NCBI GenBank assembly: GCA_029975915.1
Contig: JARKOC010000177.1
Span: forward strand, 496,001 to 560,000
Reading direction: 5' to 3'
DNA: 64,000 nt
Origin: Bryobacteraceae bacterium
GTDB lineage: Bacteria; Acidobacteriota; Terriglobia; Bryobacterales; Bryobacteraceae
Positions 8,105-15,818 of the stretch are shown here, one piece after another. A program made the position numbers and the translations under genes. Under the pieces are notes generated by a model. The model ran no database searches, had not been told where the DNA came from, and worked only from the letters and a program-made list of their open reading frames with translations. Each line of letters starts with the position of its first letter. Positions within the stretch are counted from its first letter, which is position 1.

Positions 8105-10123
8105 TTATTGCCCGCCTTTCGATCCGCCGACGGGCATCATGTCAGAAGCGCTGCCGCCTTCTTTCTTGGCCCCGCCTTTCTTTGCATCGCCGGGCTTGGC
8201 CTCGGGGTTCGACATCGAAATGATGTCGCCGGCGTTGACTCCGCTGCTGATGATGGTGACCGACTCGCTCCGCTTCGCGATCTGGATCGGCTTGGCGACA
8301 AACCGGTCCTTCTCTTTCACGTACACCACAGTCTTGCCGTCCTTCTCGAAGACGCTTTGGTTCGGAACATAGATCGCGTTCGGCACTTTCTCGACGATAA
8401 TCTCGACGTCGGCCAACAGACCGGGCCTCAGCAGAATGTTGACTTCGCTATCTTCTTCGGGGGGTGGCGGCAGTTTGGCGTTGTCCAACTCCTTTTGCGT
8501 ATACGGTGTGCCGGTACCCATGGGCATCATGGCGATATCCGCTCCGCCGCGCCGTCCCTCGCCGCGCTGCCTGCCTTCGCCGCTCGCGCCGGCGGCCTCA
8601 CCGCCTCCTGGACGCTGGAAACCGAAGCCCGGCGCGCCTGTCGTGGATGTTTGTTTGGCGTTCGAGTCCGACTTCTTGGCCGAGTCGCCCGATTTCGTCG
8701 CGCCACCCATCGTCTTTCGCAGTTCCGCGAAAATCTTCTGGCGCTCTTCCTGGCTCAGATCTTGCATGTTACGGCCATTCAGGGCCTTTTGCAGAGCGGC
8801 TCGCATCTGCTGCTGCTGTTCCGGCGTCATGCTCCCGCCGCCGGGCCCGCCCATCATCATCCGCTGGCCGCGCTGGCCGCCTTCCTGGCCGCCGGACTGC
8901 CCGCCCGCCTGACCTTCCTGGCCGCCCATCGCCATCCCACCGCCCATCTGGACCATCATCATTCCGCCGCCTTCACCGCCTTGGCCGCCGGCCATCCCGG
9001 CGAATCCCCCCGGCATGCCGGCGAACATGGACGTGGAAGCCGACGCGATCGGCTTCTTGCGGTTCTCCTCCGCCGTCCGCAGAATACGCTGGATTTCGCC
9101 CTCATCAGCACCCAACGCCTTAAGCAGTTGGCGCATGTCGATCGAGAACAACACGTCGAACTTCTTGCCTGGATCCGCGGAGAAGACGTTCGCGCTCGCA
9201 GTCCCGCTCATCGACTTGATCTTGCCGTTGAACACCTTGTCGGGTAGGGCGTCCAGCCGCAACAGCACGTCCTGTCCCTCAACCAGATTCGCCCGGTCGA
9301 GTTCTCCAATGCGCGCAATCACCTCCATTTCCGAGAGGTCCATCACGTCGGCGACCGGGTTGCCGGGCGACACCTGATCGCCCTCGCGGATATCCGGAAT
9401 GGCTGTTCCAAACATGCCGCCGAAACCGCTACGATTCTGCTTGATTGCCACGAGCCCGGACAGCGGGGCTAGTAGTTTGGTCTGCGCCAGGCGCATCTGT
9501 TCGCGCCGGATGTCCAGAACGTTGCGGTTCCGCTTTTCACGCAGCACGGCCAACTCGGCCTGCGCCTGCTCGCGGCGGCTCTTGATGTCGCTCTCAAGCT
9601 GCTTCAGCTTCCGAGTTGCTTCCTGGAGGTTCAGCTCGTTCTTTTTCCGGTCAATGGTGGATAGCAACTCGTTGCGCTTCACTTCCAGTTCCGCGCGGCG
9701 CACGGAGTACCGCGCTCTGAGCAGTTCGACATCGTCCTGGTTGTTGCGGATCGCCAGATCGGCCTGGGCTTTCTTGATCTGCTCGTCAACCTGCTCCAGC
9801 TCGAGTTGCTTCTGCTCCAGCCGCGACACCAACTCGGCATCGTCGAACTCGACCACAAGGTCTTTGTCGCGCGCCAGGGCGCCCAAGGGGGCAAGCCGGG
9901 TCACTTGCACCGTGCCAAACAGGTTCGGTGCGGTCAGCGTGGCCGAACGGACCGGGCGCAATTCGCCGCGCGCGAAGCTTCGTACCACGACGTCGCCGCG
10001 CCGCACGCGCGTCGTCGGGATCTGCTCCTGCTTGCCGGGCAGGCTTTTGTAGAATCTCCACCCGCCGTATCCCAGCCCCACAAGGCCAAGGATGATCACC
10101 AGTCGAATAGCTGCTTTCTTCAT
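8105..10123 (-). CDS. HlyD-type periplasmic adaptor with Gly/Met/Gln-rich insert
   Basis: Adaptor (membrane fusion) protein anchored by one N-terminal helix (residues 5-20). A lipoyl-like half, a long coiled coil (about residues 85-210) and the second lipoyl/beta-barrel half follow in the usual order. From about residue 375 to 555 the barrel region is interrupted by a low-complexity insert: Gly/Met runs such as GGGMMMVQMGGGMAMGG, Gln/Gly repeats, a short helical segment with EERQKIFAELRKTMGG, then Gly/Arg. The conserved C-terminal domain resumes at about residue 575 (LRPGLLADVEI). At 672 residues it is about 200 longer than usual. It is third in the efflux operon, 20 bases after the second adaptor gene. 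Confidence 0.88.
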   Translation of the reverse strand: MKKAAIRLVIILGLVGLGYGGWRFYKSLPGKQEQIPTTRVRRGDVVVRSFARGELRPVRSATLTAPNLFGTVQVTRLAPLGALARDKDLVVEFDDAELVSRLEQKQLELEQVDEQIKKAQADLAIRNNQDDVELLRARYSVRRAELEVKRNELLSTIDRKKNELNLQEATRKLKQLESDIKSRREQAQAELAVLREKRNRNVLDIRREQMRLAQTKLLAPLSGLVAIKQNRSGFGGMFGTAIPDIREGDQVSPGNPVADVMDLSEMEVIARIGELDRANLVEGQDVLLRLDALPDKVFNGKIKSMSGTASANVFSADPGKKFDVLFSIDMRQLLKALGADEGEIQRILRTAEENRKKPIASASTSMFAGMPGGFAGMAGGQGGEGGGMMMVQMGGGMAMGGQEGQAGGQSGGQEGGQRGQRMMMGGPGGGSMTPEQQQQMRAALQKALNGRNMQDLSQEERQKIFAELRKTMGGATKSGDSAKKSDSNAKQTSTTGAPGFGFQRPGGGEAAGASGEGRQRGEGRRGGADIAMMPMGTGTPYTQKELDNAKLPPPPEEDSEVNILLRPGLLADVEIIVEKVPNAIYVPNQSVFEKDGKTVVYVKEKDRFVAKPIQIAKRSESVTIISSGVNAGDIISMSNPEAKPGDAKKGGAKKEGGSASDMMPVGGSKGGQ

Positions 10124-10143
10124 TGCTTCCGGTCCCGTTCGTC

Positions 10144-11445
10144 TCAGAACTTCTTAGATCGCTTGGCCACTTCGGCCGGGTTTTCCAGCGCCACGCGGTC
10201 GCCTTCCTTCAGCCCTGCGGTCACGATAATGTCGGTCTCGTTCCGTTTGCCAACCTCGATCTGCTTCACCACGAAGTTTTGACCTTGCTGTACCCAGACA
10301 GTCGGCTTACCTCCTTGAGAGAAGCTTGCCTTCAACGGGATCAGCAGGCTCGCCGGCTCGCGCTCAGTCAGAATCTCGGCCGACGCGCTCATGCCGGGCC
10401 GCAGCCTCGGGTCGAGGTTCTTTAGCAAAGCATGCGCCGGAAAACTCTTCTCGGCGCTTCGGCCACGGCTGAATTCCAAGGCCGCAATCGGGCTGACCCA
10501 CGTCAACTCGGCCGTGAATTCCTTGTCGGGGATGGCGTCCACACGGATCTTGACTGGCTGGCCCAGCTTGATCTTGCCGCGGTCCACTTCATCCAGCTTA
10601 AGTTCGATTCTCATTTCAGAAAGGTCCGGAATCTCCGCAATCGCCGCTCCGGTCCAGGCGCTGTCTCCTTCTTTGAACGGCGGCGGCGTCGAACCCCAGG
10701 TGCCCTGAGCGCGGTAGTTCGGCAACAGATTCACGATTCCGTCGCTCGGCGCCCGCACCACCATCTTCGACAGATAGCTCTTCACCCGGGTCATGTCCCG
10801 CTCGGCCTTGTCCTTGCGCGTCTGCAACCGGTCCAGATCGGCCTGTTGCGTCACGTCATGCGACTTGATGGTCACCTTGACCTGATCAAGCGAACCCTTG
10901 GAAATGCCAACATCGATCCTGTTCTTCGCGCCTTCGATCTCGGACAGGATCTCCGCTTTGGACGCTTCCAACTCCGCTCGCTGGACGTTGTATTCAGACG
11001 TCATCAGATTCATCGCGTCGGATTCGTCCGTGATCTTGTGACTCGCCTTCGTCTGAACCACTTCGGAGTCAATGGTGCGGATCAGCGTGTTCCGGTCCAG
11101 ATAGTAGTTCTCCAGAGTGGCCGTGTCGAATTCAATCACCGGCTCCCCGGCGCGGATCATCTTGCCTGACTCGGCCAGCTTCGTGATCTTCGGATTCGGG
11201 ACCTGCGGAGCTAGCAGGATCTTCGACCGCGTGCTGCGGATCTCGCCGCGCACCTTGACAGTTACCGTGAAGTCCGCCTTGCGAACCGACGCCACCGGCA
11301 CTTCGATGGGTTTGTTTGTGTTATACCGGTAGGCTGCAAATCCGCCGCCGGCCACCGCCAGAAGCGTCACCGCAATCGCCGCCAGCCTGCCCTTGCTTGA
11401 GCCAGCCTGGCCTAGTTTTTGCTTCGGCTTGAGGTCCTTCGACAT
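10144..11445 (-). CDS. HlyD-type periplasmic adaptor (second of three)
   Basis: Adaptor protein of 433 residues, close to the normal size. The cytoplasmic start is basic (KPKQKLGQAGSSKGR), then comes a membrane helix at residues 23-40. A lipoyl half is followed by a coiled coil at about residues 110-210, then a barrel domain (LSEMRIELKLDEVDRGKIKLGQ) and a membrane-proximal domain ending in RSKKF. It starts 4 bases after the upstream adaptor gene stop, with its ribosome-binding site AGGAG inside that gene's end, so the two are translationally linked. It is the only adaptor of the three without a large low-complexity insert. Confidence 0.88.
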   Translation of the reverse strand: MSKDLKPKQKLGQAGSSKGRLAAIAVTLLAVAGGGFAAYRYNTNKPIEVPVASVRKADFTVTVKVRGEIRSTRSKILLAPQVPNPKITKLAESGKMIRAGEPVIEFDTATLENYYLDRNTLIRTIDSEVVQTKASHKITDESDAMNLMTSEYNVQRAELEASKAEILSEIEGAKNRIDVGISKGSLDQVKVTIKSHDVTQQADLDRLQTRKDKAERDMTRVKSYLSKMVVRAPSDGIVNLLPNYRAQGTWGSTPPPFKEGDSAWTGAAIAEIPDLSEMRIELKLDEVDRGKIKLGQPVKIRVDAIPDKEFTAELTWVSPIAALEFSRGRSAEKSFPAHALLKNLDPRLRPGMSASAEILTEREPASLLIPLKASFSQGGKPTVWVQQGQNFVVKQIEVGKRNETDIIVTAGLKEGDRVALENPAEVAKRSKKF

Positions 11446-11449
11446 CTGT

Positions 11450-13195
11450 TCAAACTCCTGATCCCGTTGATGGATTCGATGCTGTCCGTTTCGGCGGCGG
11501 CTGCGATGGCGGCGGCTCCAGCGCCACCGGTTCGCCCGCCTTCAGGCCTTGCACAACACGTGCCTTGATATAGTTCGTCAATCCCAATTCGACAGGCCGT
11601 CGCTCAAAGCCCTTCGCAGTCCTGACATATACAAATGGTTTGGCCGGGGTCCCTTCTTCCCAGAACACCGATTCCAGGGGAACGATCACCCCATCGGCTT
11701 CGCTCGAGATGACCACGTCGGCGCTCACGCTCAGGTCCGGAATCACCCGTGCGTCCATCTTTTCGATCTTCAGATACACCGGGATCTCTTTCATGAAATC
11801 CCCGCGCATCCCTCCGGATCGCGGTACTGCTCCGACCGAAATGACCCGCCCAGGCAACTCCAGCCCGGGATAGGCGTCGAATTTCAGATGAGCTTTGGCC
11901 CCGATCCTGATCAGTTCGCTGTCGGCTTGGTTCACCGATGCCGAAACCAACATTGAACTGGGGTCAACGATCTGCATAAACAGTTGTCCTGGAAACAGCT
12001 GGTCGCCTTGCTGGATCTGCCTGAACTCGCTGCCCGCCCTTGTCTTTTGGATGACGACCATGCCGTCCATCGGAGCCTTCATCCGCATCTTCTCCAAGTT
12101 CTCCTCGGCGCGTTTCAACTCGGTCTGCGTCGTCGCGAACTGGATCTGAGCCTGCCTCCATTCGGCGGCTTCACTCGCCCTGCGCAACGGCTCCTCAGCC
12201 TTCAGTTGTTTCAGCTGCGCCTCGGCTTCTTCCAGTTGCAGTTTCAACCGTTCGGCTTGGATTTGGGACAGCACCGGCGTGGTCTTCAGATCCAGCTTCG
12301 CCTTGTCCACCACCGCCTGAGCTTGCCGCAACGCGAATTGGTTCTGGGACCTTGAGACCTCCAATTGCACCTCTAACGCTTTGAGGCCGCGGGCCGACTG
12401 CTCCATGTCCGAGCGCTGGTCGTCCAGGCGGGTCGTCTGATACTGGGTGTCGAATTCGGCGACCACCTCGCCCTTCTTGACCAACTTGCCTGCCGGCACA
12501 ATGTCCTGGATCACCTGCGCGAAGTCGCTGCCGCCACCCGACATGCGGCTACCGCCACCACCTCCGCCGCCGCCACCGCCGCCACTTCCAGACGATGACG
12601 AGGAGGAGGAAGAGGAACTCGACGAAGAACTCGACGAACTGGAACTGCCCGAACTGGACGACGAACTGGATCCAAACCGGTTGCTTGCGCCCCGGAAACT
12701 ACTGGTTGATCCCGAAGAGCCACTTGTCGATGCAACCGACGACGAGGCCGAGGATCCGCCCGAGGAAGCCGACGATGATCCGGACGACGAACCGCCGCCC
12801 CCGCCGCCACCCCCACCGCCGCCGCTGCTCATCTGAACCACCATCTGCCCGCCACCACCACGGCCGCCGGAGACGATCACGGTCGCCCCGCCACCCCGGC
12901 TGCCGCGCATCTGCGGCGCGATCAAAGAGACGGATTTCTCGGCCATGGTGACGCCTGTCAGCCGGATCGTCCGCTCAATCGGACCCGTCGTAGCCTGGGC
13001 CGTGCGGACACTCACCGTGCCACCCGGCCCACCCGTGCTGGGCATGAATGAGCCGCGCTGCGTATAGGCCACGATGCCCGCCGCAGCGAGAATGCCAAAT
13101 AGGATCAACAGGTTGCGCCCGCCTCGCCGCCGTTCAGGCACTTCCGGACCGGGCAAGGGCTGTGGTCTTGGCTGGGGTATCGGTTGCGGTTGCAT
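11450..13195 (-). CDS. HlyD-type periplasmic adaptor with long Gly/Ser insert
   Basis: First gene of the efflux operon, 581 residues from the ATG at 13195, which is preceded by AGGA; a TTG ten codons upstream is less likely. A Pro/Gln-rich cytoplasmic start precedes a membrane helix (LLILFGILAAAGIVAY). The first lipoyl strand is broken at about residue 105 by a tract of roughly 120 residues made almost only of Gly and Ser. Sequence then resumes at DFAQVIQDIVPAGKLVKKGEVVAEF, the other half of the lipoyl hairpin. A coiled coil at about 250-370, a barrel domain and a C-terminal domain follow. The insert therefore sits in the tip-side loop of the lipoyl domain. Function of the insert is unknown. 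Confidence 0.85.
   Translation of the reverse strand: MQPQPIPQPRPQPLPGPEVPERRRGGRNLLILFGILAAAGIVAYTQRGSFMPSTGGPGGTVSVRTAQATTGPIERTIRLTGVTMAEKSVSLIAPQMRGSRGGGATVIVSGGRGGGGQMVVQMSSGGGGGGGGGGGSSSGSSSASSGGSSASSSVASTSGSSGSTSSFRGASNRFGSSSSSSSGSSSSSSSSSSSSSSSSSSSGSGGGGGGGGGGGSRMSGGGSDFAQVIQDIVPAGKLVKKGEVVAEFDTQYQTTRLDDQRSDMEQSARGLKALEVQLEVSRSQNQFALRQAQAVVDKAKLDLKTTPVLSQIQAERLKLQLEEAEAQLKQLKAEEPLRRASEAAEWRQAQIQFATTQTELKRAEENLEKMRMKAPMDGMVVIQKTRAGSEFRQIQQGDQLFPGQLFMQIVDPSSMLVSASVNQADSELIRIGAKAHLKFDAYPGLELPGRVISVGAVPRSGGMRGDFMKEIPVYLKIEKMDARVIPDLSVSADVVISSEADGVIVPLESVFWEEGTPAKPFVYVRTAKGFERRPVELGLTNYIKARVVQGLKAGEPVALEPPPSQPPPKRTASNPSTGSGV
12550..12830 (-). repeat. Gly/Ser low-complexity coding tract
   Basis: In-frame stretch inside the first adaptor gene coding for runs of Gly, then about 70 mostly Ser residues, then Gly again. 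The serines use a mix of TCG, TCC, TCT, TCA and AGT codons rather than one repeated unit. This argues that composition is held at the protein level and not only by replication slippage. Confidence 0.85.
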
Positions 13196-13412
13196 TTCTG
13201 GTCCTGATGGGAGCCGCCGAACCAAATCCTGGCACGGCTGAGCGTCAGATCTCTCCGGTTGTACCTATTTTCAAGACGACAGCAGAACGATTAAGGTTAT
13301 GCAGCCCCACTGGAAAGGATGACACAAAATTGACGCAACCTGCGCCCTGGACCAGCCCTCCACCCTGCCACGAGTGCAGACCTTGCCTTTGGAAAAGTCC
13401 TAGTGGTGGGGT

Positions 13413-13440
13413 GGGGCGGGCCGTGGGGTCGGCCCGCCCC
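13413..13440. terminator. GC hairpin downstream of rho
   Basis: Perfect 11-bp stem GGGGCGGGCCG / CGGCCCGCCCC around a 6-base loop (TGGGGT). It lies about 190 bases past the rho stop. There is no T-tract on either side, so it may be a structural barrier or a repeat element rather than a classic intrinsic terminator. Confidence 0.45.
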
Positions 13441-13447
13441 GGGGCGG

Positions 13448-13478
13448 CGTGGGGACAGAGGGTGGTGCTGTCCCCACG
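13448..13478. terminator. Second GC hairpin downstream of rho
   Basis: Perfect 11-bp stem CGTGGGGACAG / CTGTCCCCACG with a 9-base loop, only 7 bases from the neighbouring hairpin. On the minus strand it comes first after rho. It has no T-tract. Together the two could insulate the efflux operon from rho transcription. Confidence 0.45.
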
Positions 13479-13629
13479 GGCGGAGCTTATAGCATACACG
13501 ACTTAATTCGGATACGCAAGCCTAGATTGACGCCGCCGGCGGCGCTTCCAGTTACATCCTCCGTATCGCGTAACATCCACATTGTGAATGGTTTGGCGGC
13601 AATTTGCAGTCGCTCGCGCCGCGCCGTGA

Positions 13630-15228
13630 TCAGGCGCTCATCGACGCCAGGAACTCGTTGTTGCTGCGTGTCTTCGACAGCTTGTCCAGCAGCAGCTCGA
13701 TGGATTCCACCGGTGACAGCGGCGCCAGCACTTTGCGCAGCACCCAGATCCGGTTCAGTTCCTCGCGCGGAATGAGCAACTCATCCTTGCGCGTGCCAGA
13801 CTTGTTGATGTCGATCGCCGGGAAGATTCTCTTGTCCACCAACTTGCGGTCCAGGTGAACCTCCATGTTGCCCGTGCCCTTGAACTCCTCAAAGATTACG
13901 TCGTCCATGCGCGACCCCGTGTCGATCAACGCCGTGGCAATAATGGTCAGCGACCCGCCCTCTTCAATGTTGCGCGCCGCGCCGAAAAACCGCTTCGGCC
14001 GTTGCAGCGCGTTCGAATCGACGCCGCCCGACAACACCTTGCCTGATGGCGGGACCACAGTGTTATAGGCGCGCGCCAGGCGCGTAATCGAATCGAGCAG
14101 GATCACCACGTCCCGCTTGTGCTCCACCAGGCGCTTAGCCTTCTCGATCACCATCTCAGCCACCTGCACGTGACGCGCCGCCGGCTCATCGAATGTCGAG
14201 CTGATCACCTCGCCCCGCACTGATCGCTGCATGTCGGTGACTTCTTCCGGACGCTCGTCGATCAACAGCACGATCAGAACGATCTCCGGGTGATTGGTCG
14301 CAATCGAATGGGCGATCGACTGCAGCATCATCGTTTTGCCGGTCCGCGGCGGCGCCACAATCAAGCCGCGCTGGCCCTTGCCGATTGGCGTCAGCATGTC
14401 CATCACGCGGCCCGTGTAGTTGTCCTTCGCCGTCTCAAGCTTTGCCTTTTCTTGTGGATACAGCGGCGTCAGGTTGTCGAAGAAGATCTTGTTCCGGGCC
14501 TCTTCCGGCGGTTCGAAATTAATCGCGTCCACCTTAATGAGGGCGAAGTATCGCTCGCCTTCCTTCGGCGGCCGGATCTGGCCTGACACTGTGTCTCCAG
14601 TCCGCAAGTCAAAACGCCTGATCTGCGACGGCGAAACATAGACGTCATCGGGCCCGGGCAGATAGTTGTATTCCGGCGCGCGCAGGAAACCAAAACCGTC
14701 CGGCAGACACTCCAGCACGCCCTCGGAGAAGATCAGCCCCGCCTTCTCGGCCTGAGCCTGGAGGATCTTGAAGATCAACTCCTGCTTTCTCATCCCGGCG
14801 ATGCCGAGAATGCCCAAATCCCTCGCTATCTGGTTGAGTTGAGTGATCGAAACTTCCTTCAACTCCCCTAGATCCAGATTGCCGCGCTTGTTCAGACCCG
14901 CCTTGGATGGATCGGCACGATCTTCCTTGGCCTCAACTTTGTTCTCAACCGGCTTGCTCTCCACTGCCTTTTCCTCAACCGGCTTGCTTTCGACCGGTTT
15001 GACGTTCACCGGCTTGGACTCGGCTTTCACCGACTCCTTCGCTGCCGGCGTTTCGGCTGCCGCCTCCGCCGCCTTGCCCTCCGCGGCTTTCGCCTCGGTG
15101 GCCTTCGATTCGCTGTGGCTGCGCTTCCTGCTGTGGTGTGTTGGGGCAGGCCCGGCGGCCTTGGTTTCGCCGGCTTCCGCGCGCGTCTCCGGACTCACTT
15201 GGATGTCGTTCTCGTGATCGTTTGCCAA
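13630..15228 (-). CDS. rho: Transcription termination factor Rho
   Basis: Hexameric RNA helicase that ends transcription. I start it at the TTG at 15228, preceded by GAAGGAA. The frame is open farther upstream, but only as antiparallel shadow of ysxC reading. This gives 532 residues, against about 420 in E. coli. The extra length is an N-terminal region (about residues 10-105) rich in Ala, Lys, Glu and Pro with imperfect ESKPVE-type repeats. The Rho N domain follows ([20 protein letters not shown]), then the RNA-binding OB fold ([22 protein letters not shown]). The ATPase has PPRTGKT (K298) and [13 protein letters not shown]. The start lies 34 bases inside ysxC, so the two are coupled. Confidence 0.95.
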   Translation of the reverse strand: MANDHENDIQVSPETRAEAGETKAAGPAPTHHSRKRSHSESKATEAKAAEGKAAEAAAETPAAKESVKAESKPVNVKPVESKPVEEKAVESKPVENKVEAKEDRADPSKAGLNKRGNLDLGELKEVSITQLNQIARDLGILGIAGMRKQELIFKILQAQAEKAGLIFSEGVLECLPDGFGFLRAPEYNYLPGPDDVYVSPSQIRRFDLRTGDTVSGQIRPPKEGERYFALIKVDAINFEPPEEARNKIFFDNLTPLYPQEKAKLETAKDNYTGRVMDMLTPIGKGQRGLIVAPPRTGKTMMLQSIAHSIATNHPEIVLIVLLIDERPEEVTDMQRSVRGEVISSTFDEPAARHVQVAEMVIEKAKRLVEHKRDVVILLDSITRLARAYNTVVPPSGKVLSGGVDSNALQRPKRFFGAARNIEEGGSLTIIATALIDTGSRMDDVIFEEFKGTGNMEVHLDRKLVDKRIFPAIDINKSGTRKDELLIPREELNRIWVLRKVLAPLSPVESIELLLDKLSKTRSNNEFLASMSA

Positions 15229-15767
15229 AGTTCCTTCACTCCTTGGCCGGTCAGGCCTGAAAACCAGATGATCTCGCCCTCGTAATGGGCGCGAATCGCC
15301 TTCTGGCTTGCGGATTTCTCTCTCTGATTCAACTTGTCCACCTTCGTGGCGACAACCGCATATGCCCGCCGGTGGTGCTCCAGCCACTCAAGCAACTGGA
15401 GGTCGGATTCCATCCATCCGCGCCGCGCGTCCAACAAAAGGACGCAAAGCGCAAGCGTCTCACGTTGGCGCAGATAAGCTTCTATCAGTTGCGCCCACCC
15501 CCCAGATACCGATCTGGGGGCCTTCGAATATCCATATCCCGGCAGATCGACGAAGTAATATCGCCCGTCCACCTTGAAAAAATTCACCGACTGGGTCCGG
15601 CCCGGCGTGCCCGATGCGAACGCCAACCCGGTATGCCCTGTCAACTTATTCAGAAGCGTGGACTTCCCAACATTCGACCTGCCCAAAAATGCAACCTCGG
15701 GCAATCCCTCCTTCGGGAACTGCTCCGGCGTTGGCGCGCTCAGTACGAACTCGGCCGGCGTCGTCAA
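15195..15767 (-). CDS. engB: Ribosome biogenesis GTP-binding protein YsxC/EngB
   Basis: Small GTPase of 190 residues needed in other bacteria for assembly of the large ribosomal subunit. GTPase motifs are all visible: G1 GRSNVGKS at 29-36, the G2 threonine in GRTQ, G3 DLPGYG at 74-79 and G4 TKVDK near residue 140. The N-terminus ([19 protein letters not shown]) matches the family. The start codon is TTG; GGAGG lies rather far upstream (14 bases). The order lon-ysxC matches that of Bacillus. The 3' end overlaps rho. Confidence 0.95.
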   Translation of the reverse strand: MTTPAEFVLSAPTPEQFPKEGLPEVAFLGRSNVGKSTLLNKLTGHTGLAFASGTPGRTQSVNFFKVDGRYYFVDLPGYGYSKAPRSVSGGWAQLIEAYLRQRETLALCVLLLDARRGWMESDLQLLEWLEHHRRAYAVVATKVDKLNQREKSASQKAIRAHYEGEIIWFSGLTGQGVKELWQTITRTTSK

Positions 15768-15818
15768 GGCGTCGGTTCGGCCTCCACTGCTTCTTAAACT
15801 AAATAATCCGCGGCCCGG

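Larger units (their letters stand above)
13226..13629. other. Intergenic region with two strong hairpins
   Basis: This 400-base gap lies between the rho stop (13630) and the efflux operon start, both on the minus strand. It contains two GC-rich hairpins (listed separately) and a 14-base palindrome CGCCGCCGGCGGCG at 13531-13544. The efflux promoter should lie in 13226-13330, where the base composition turns AT-richer, but I cannot pick a convincing -35/-10 pair. Confidence 0.5.

Noticed and set aside
7433..9247. Long plus-strand open frame of 604 codons
   Set aside because: It is antisense to the permease and third adaptor. The translation is His/Arg/Leu-rich with no family features, as expected of a shadow in high-GC DNA.
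12595..12680. Repeat array that could look like CRISPR or a minisatellite
   Set aside because: No regular repeat-spacer pattern; it is coding low-complexity sequence with varied codons.
12447..12836. Plus-strand open frame coding for Asp/Glu-rich repeats
   Set aside because: It is the antisense of the Gly/Ser tract of the adaptor gene; Ser and Gly codons read backwards give acidic and Pro residues. There is no ribosome-binding site.
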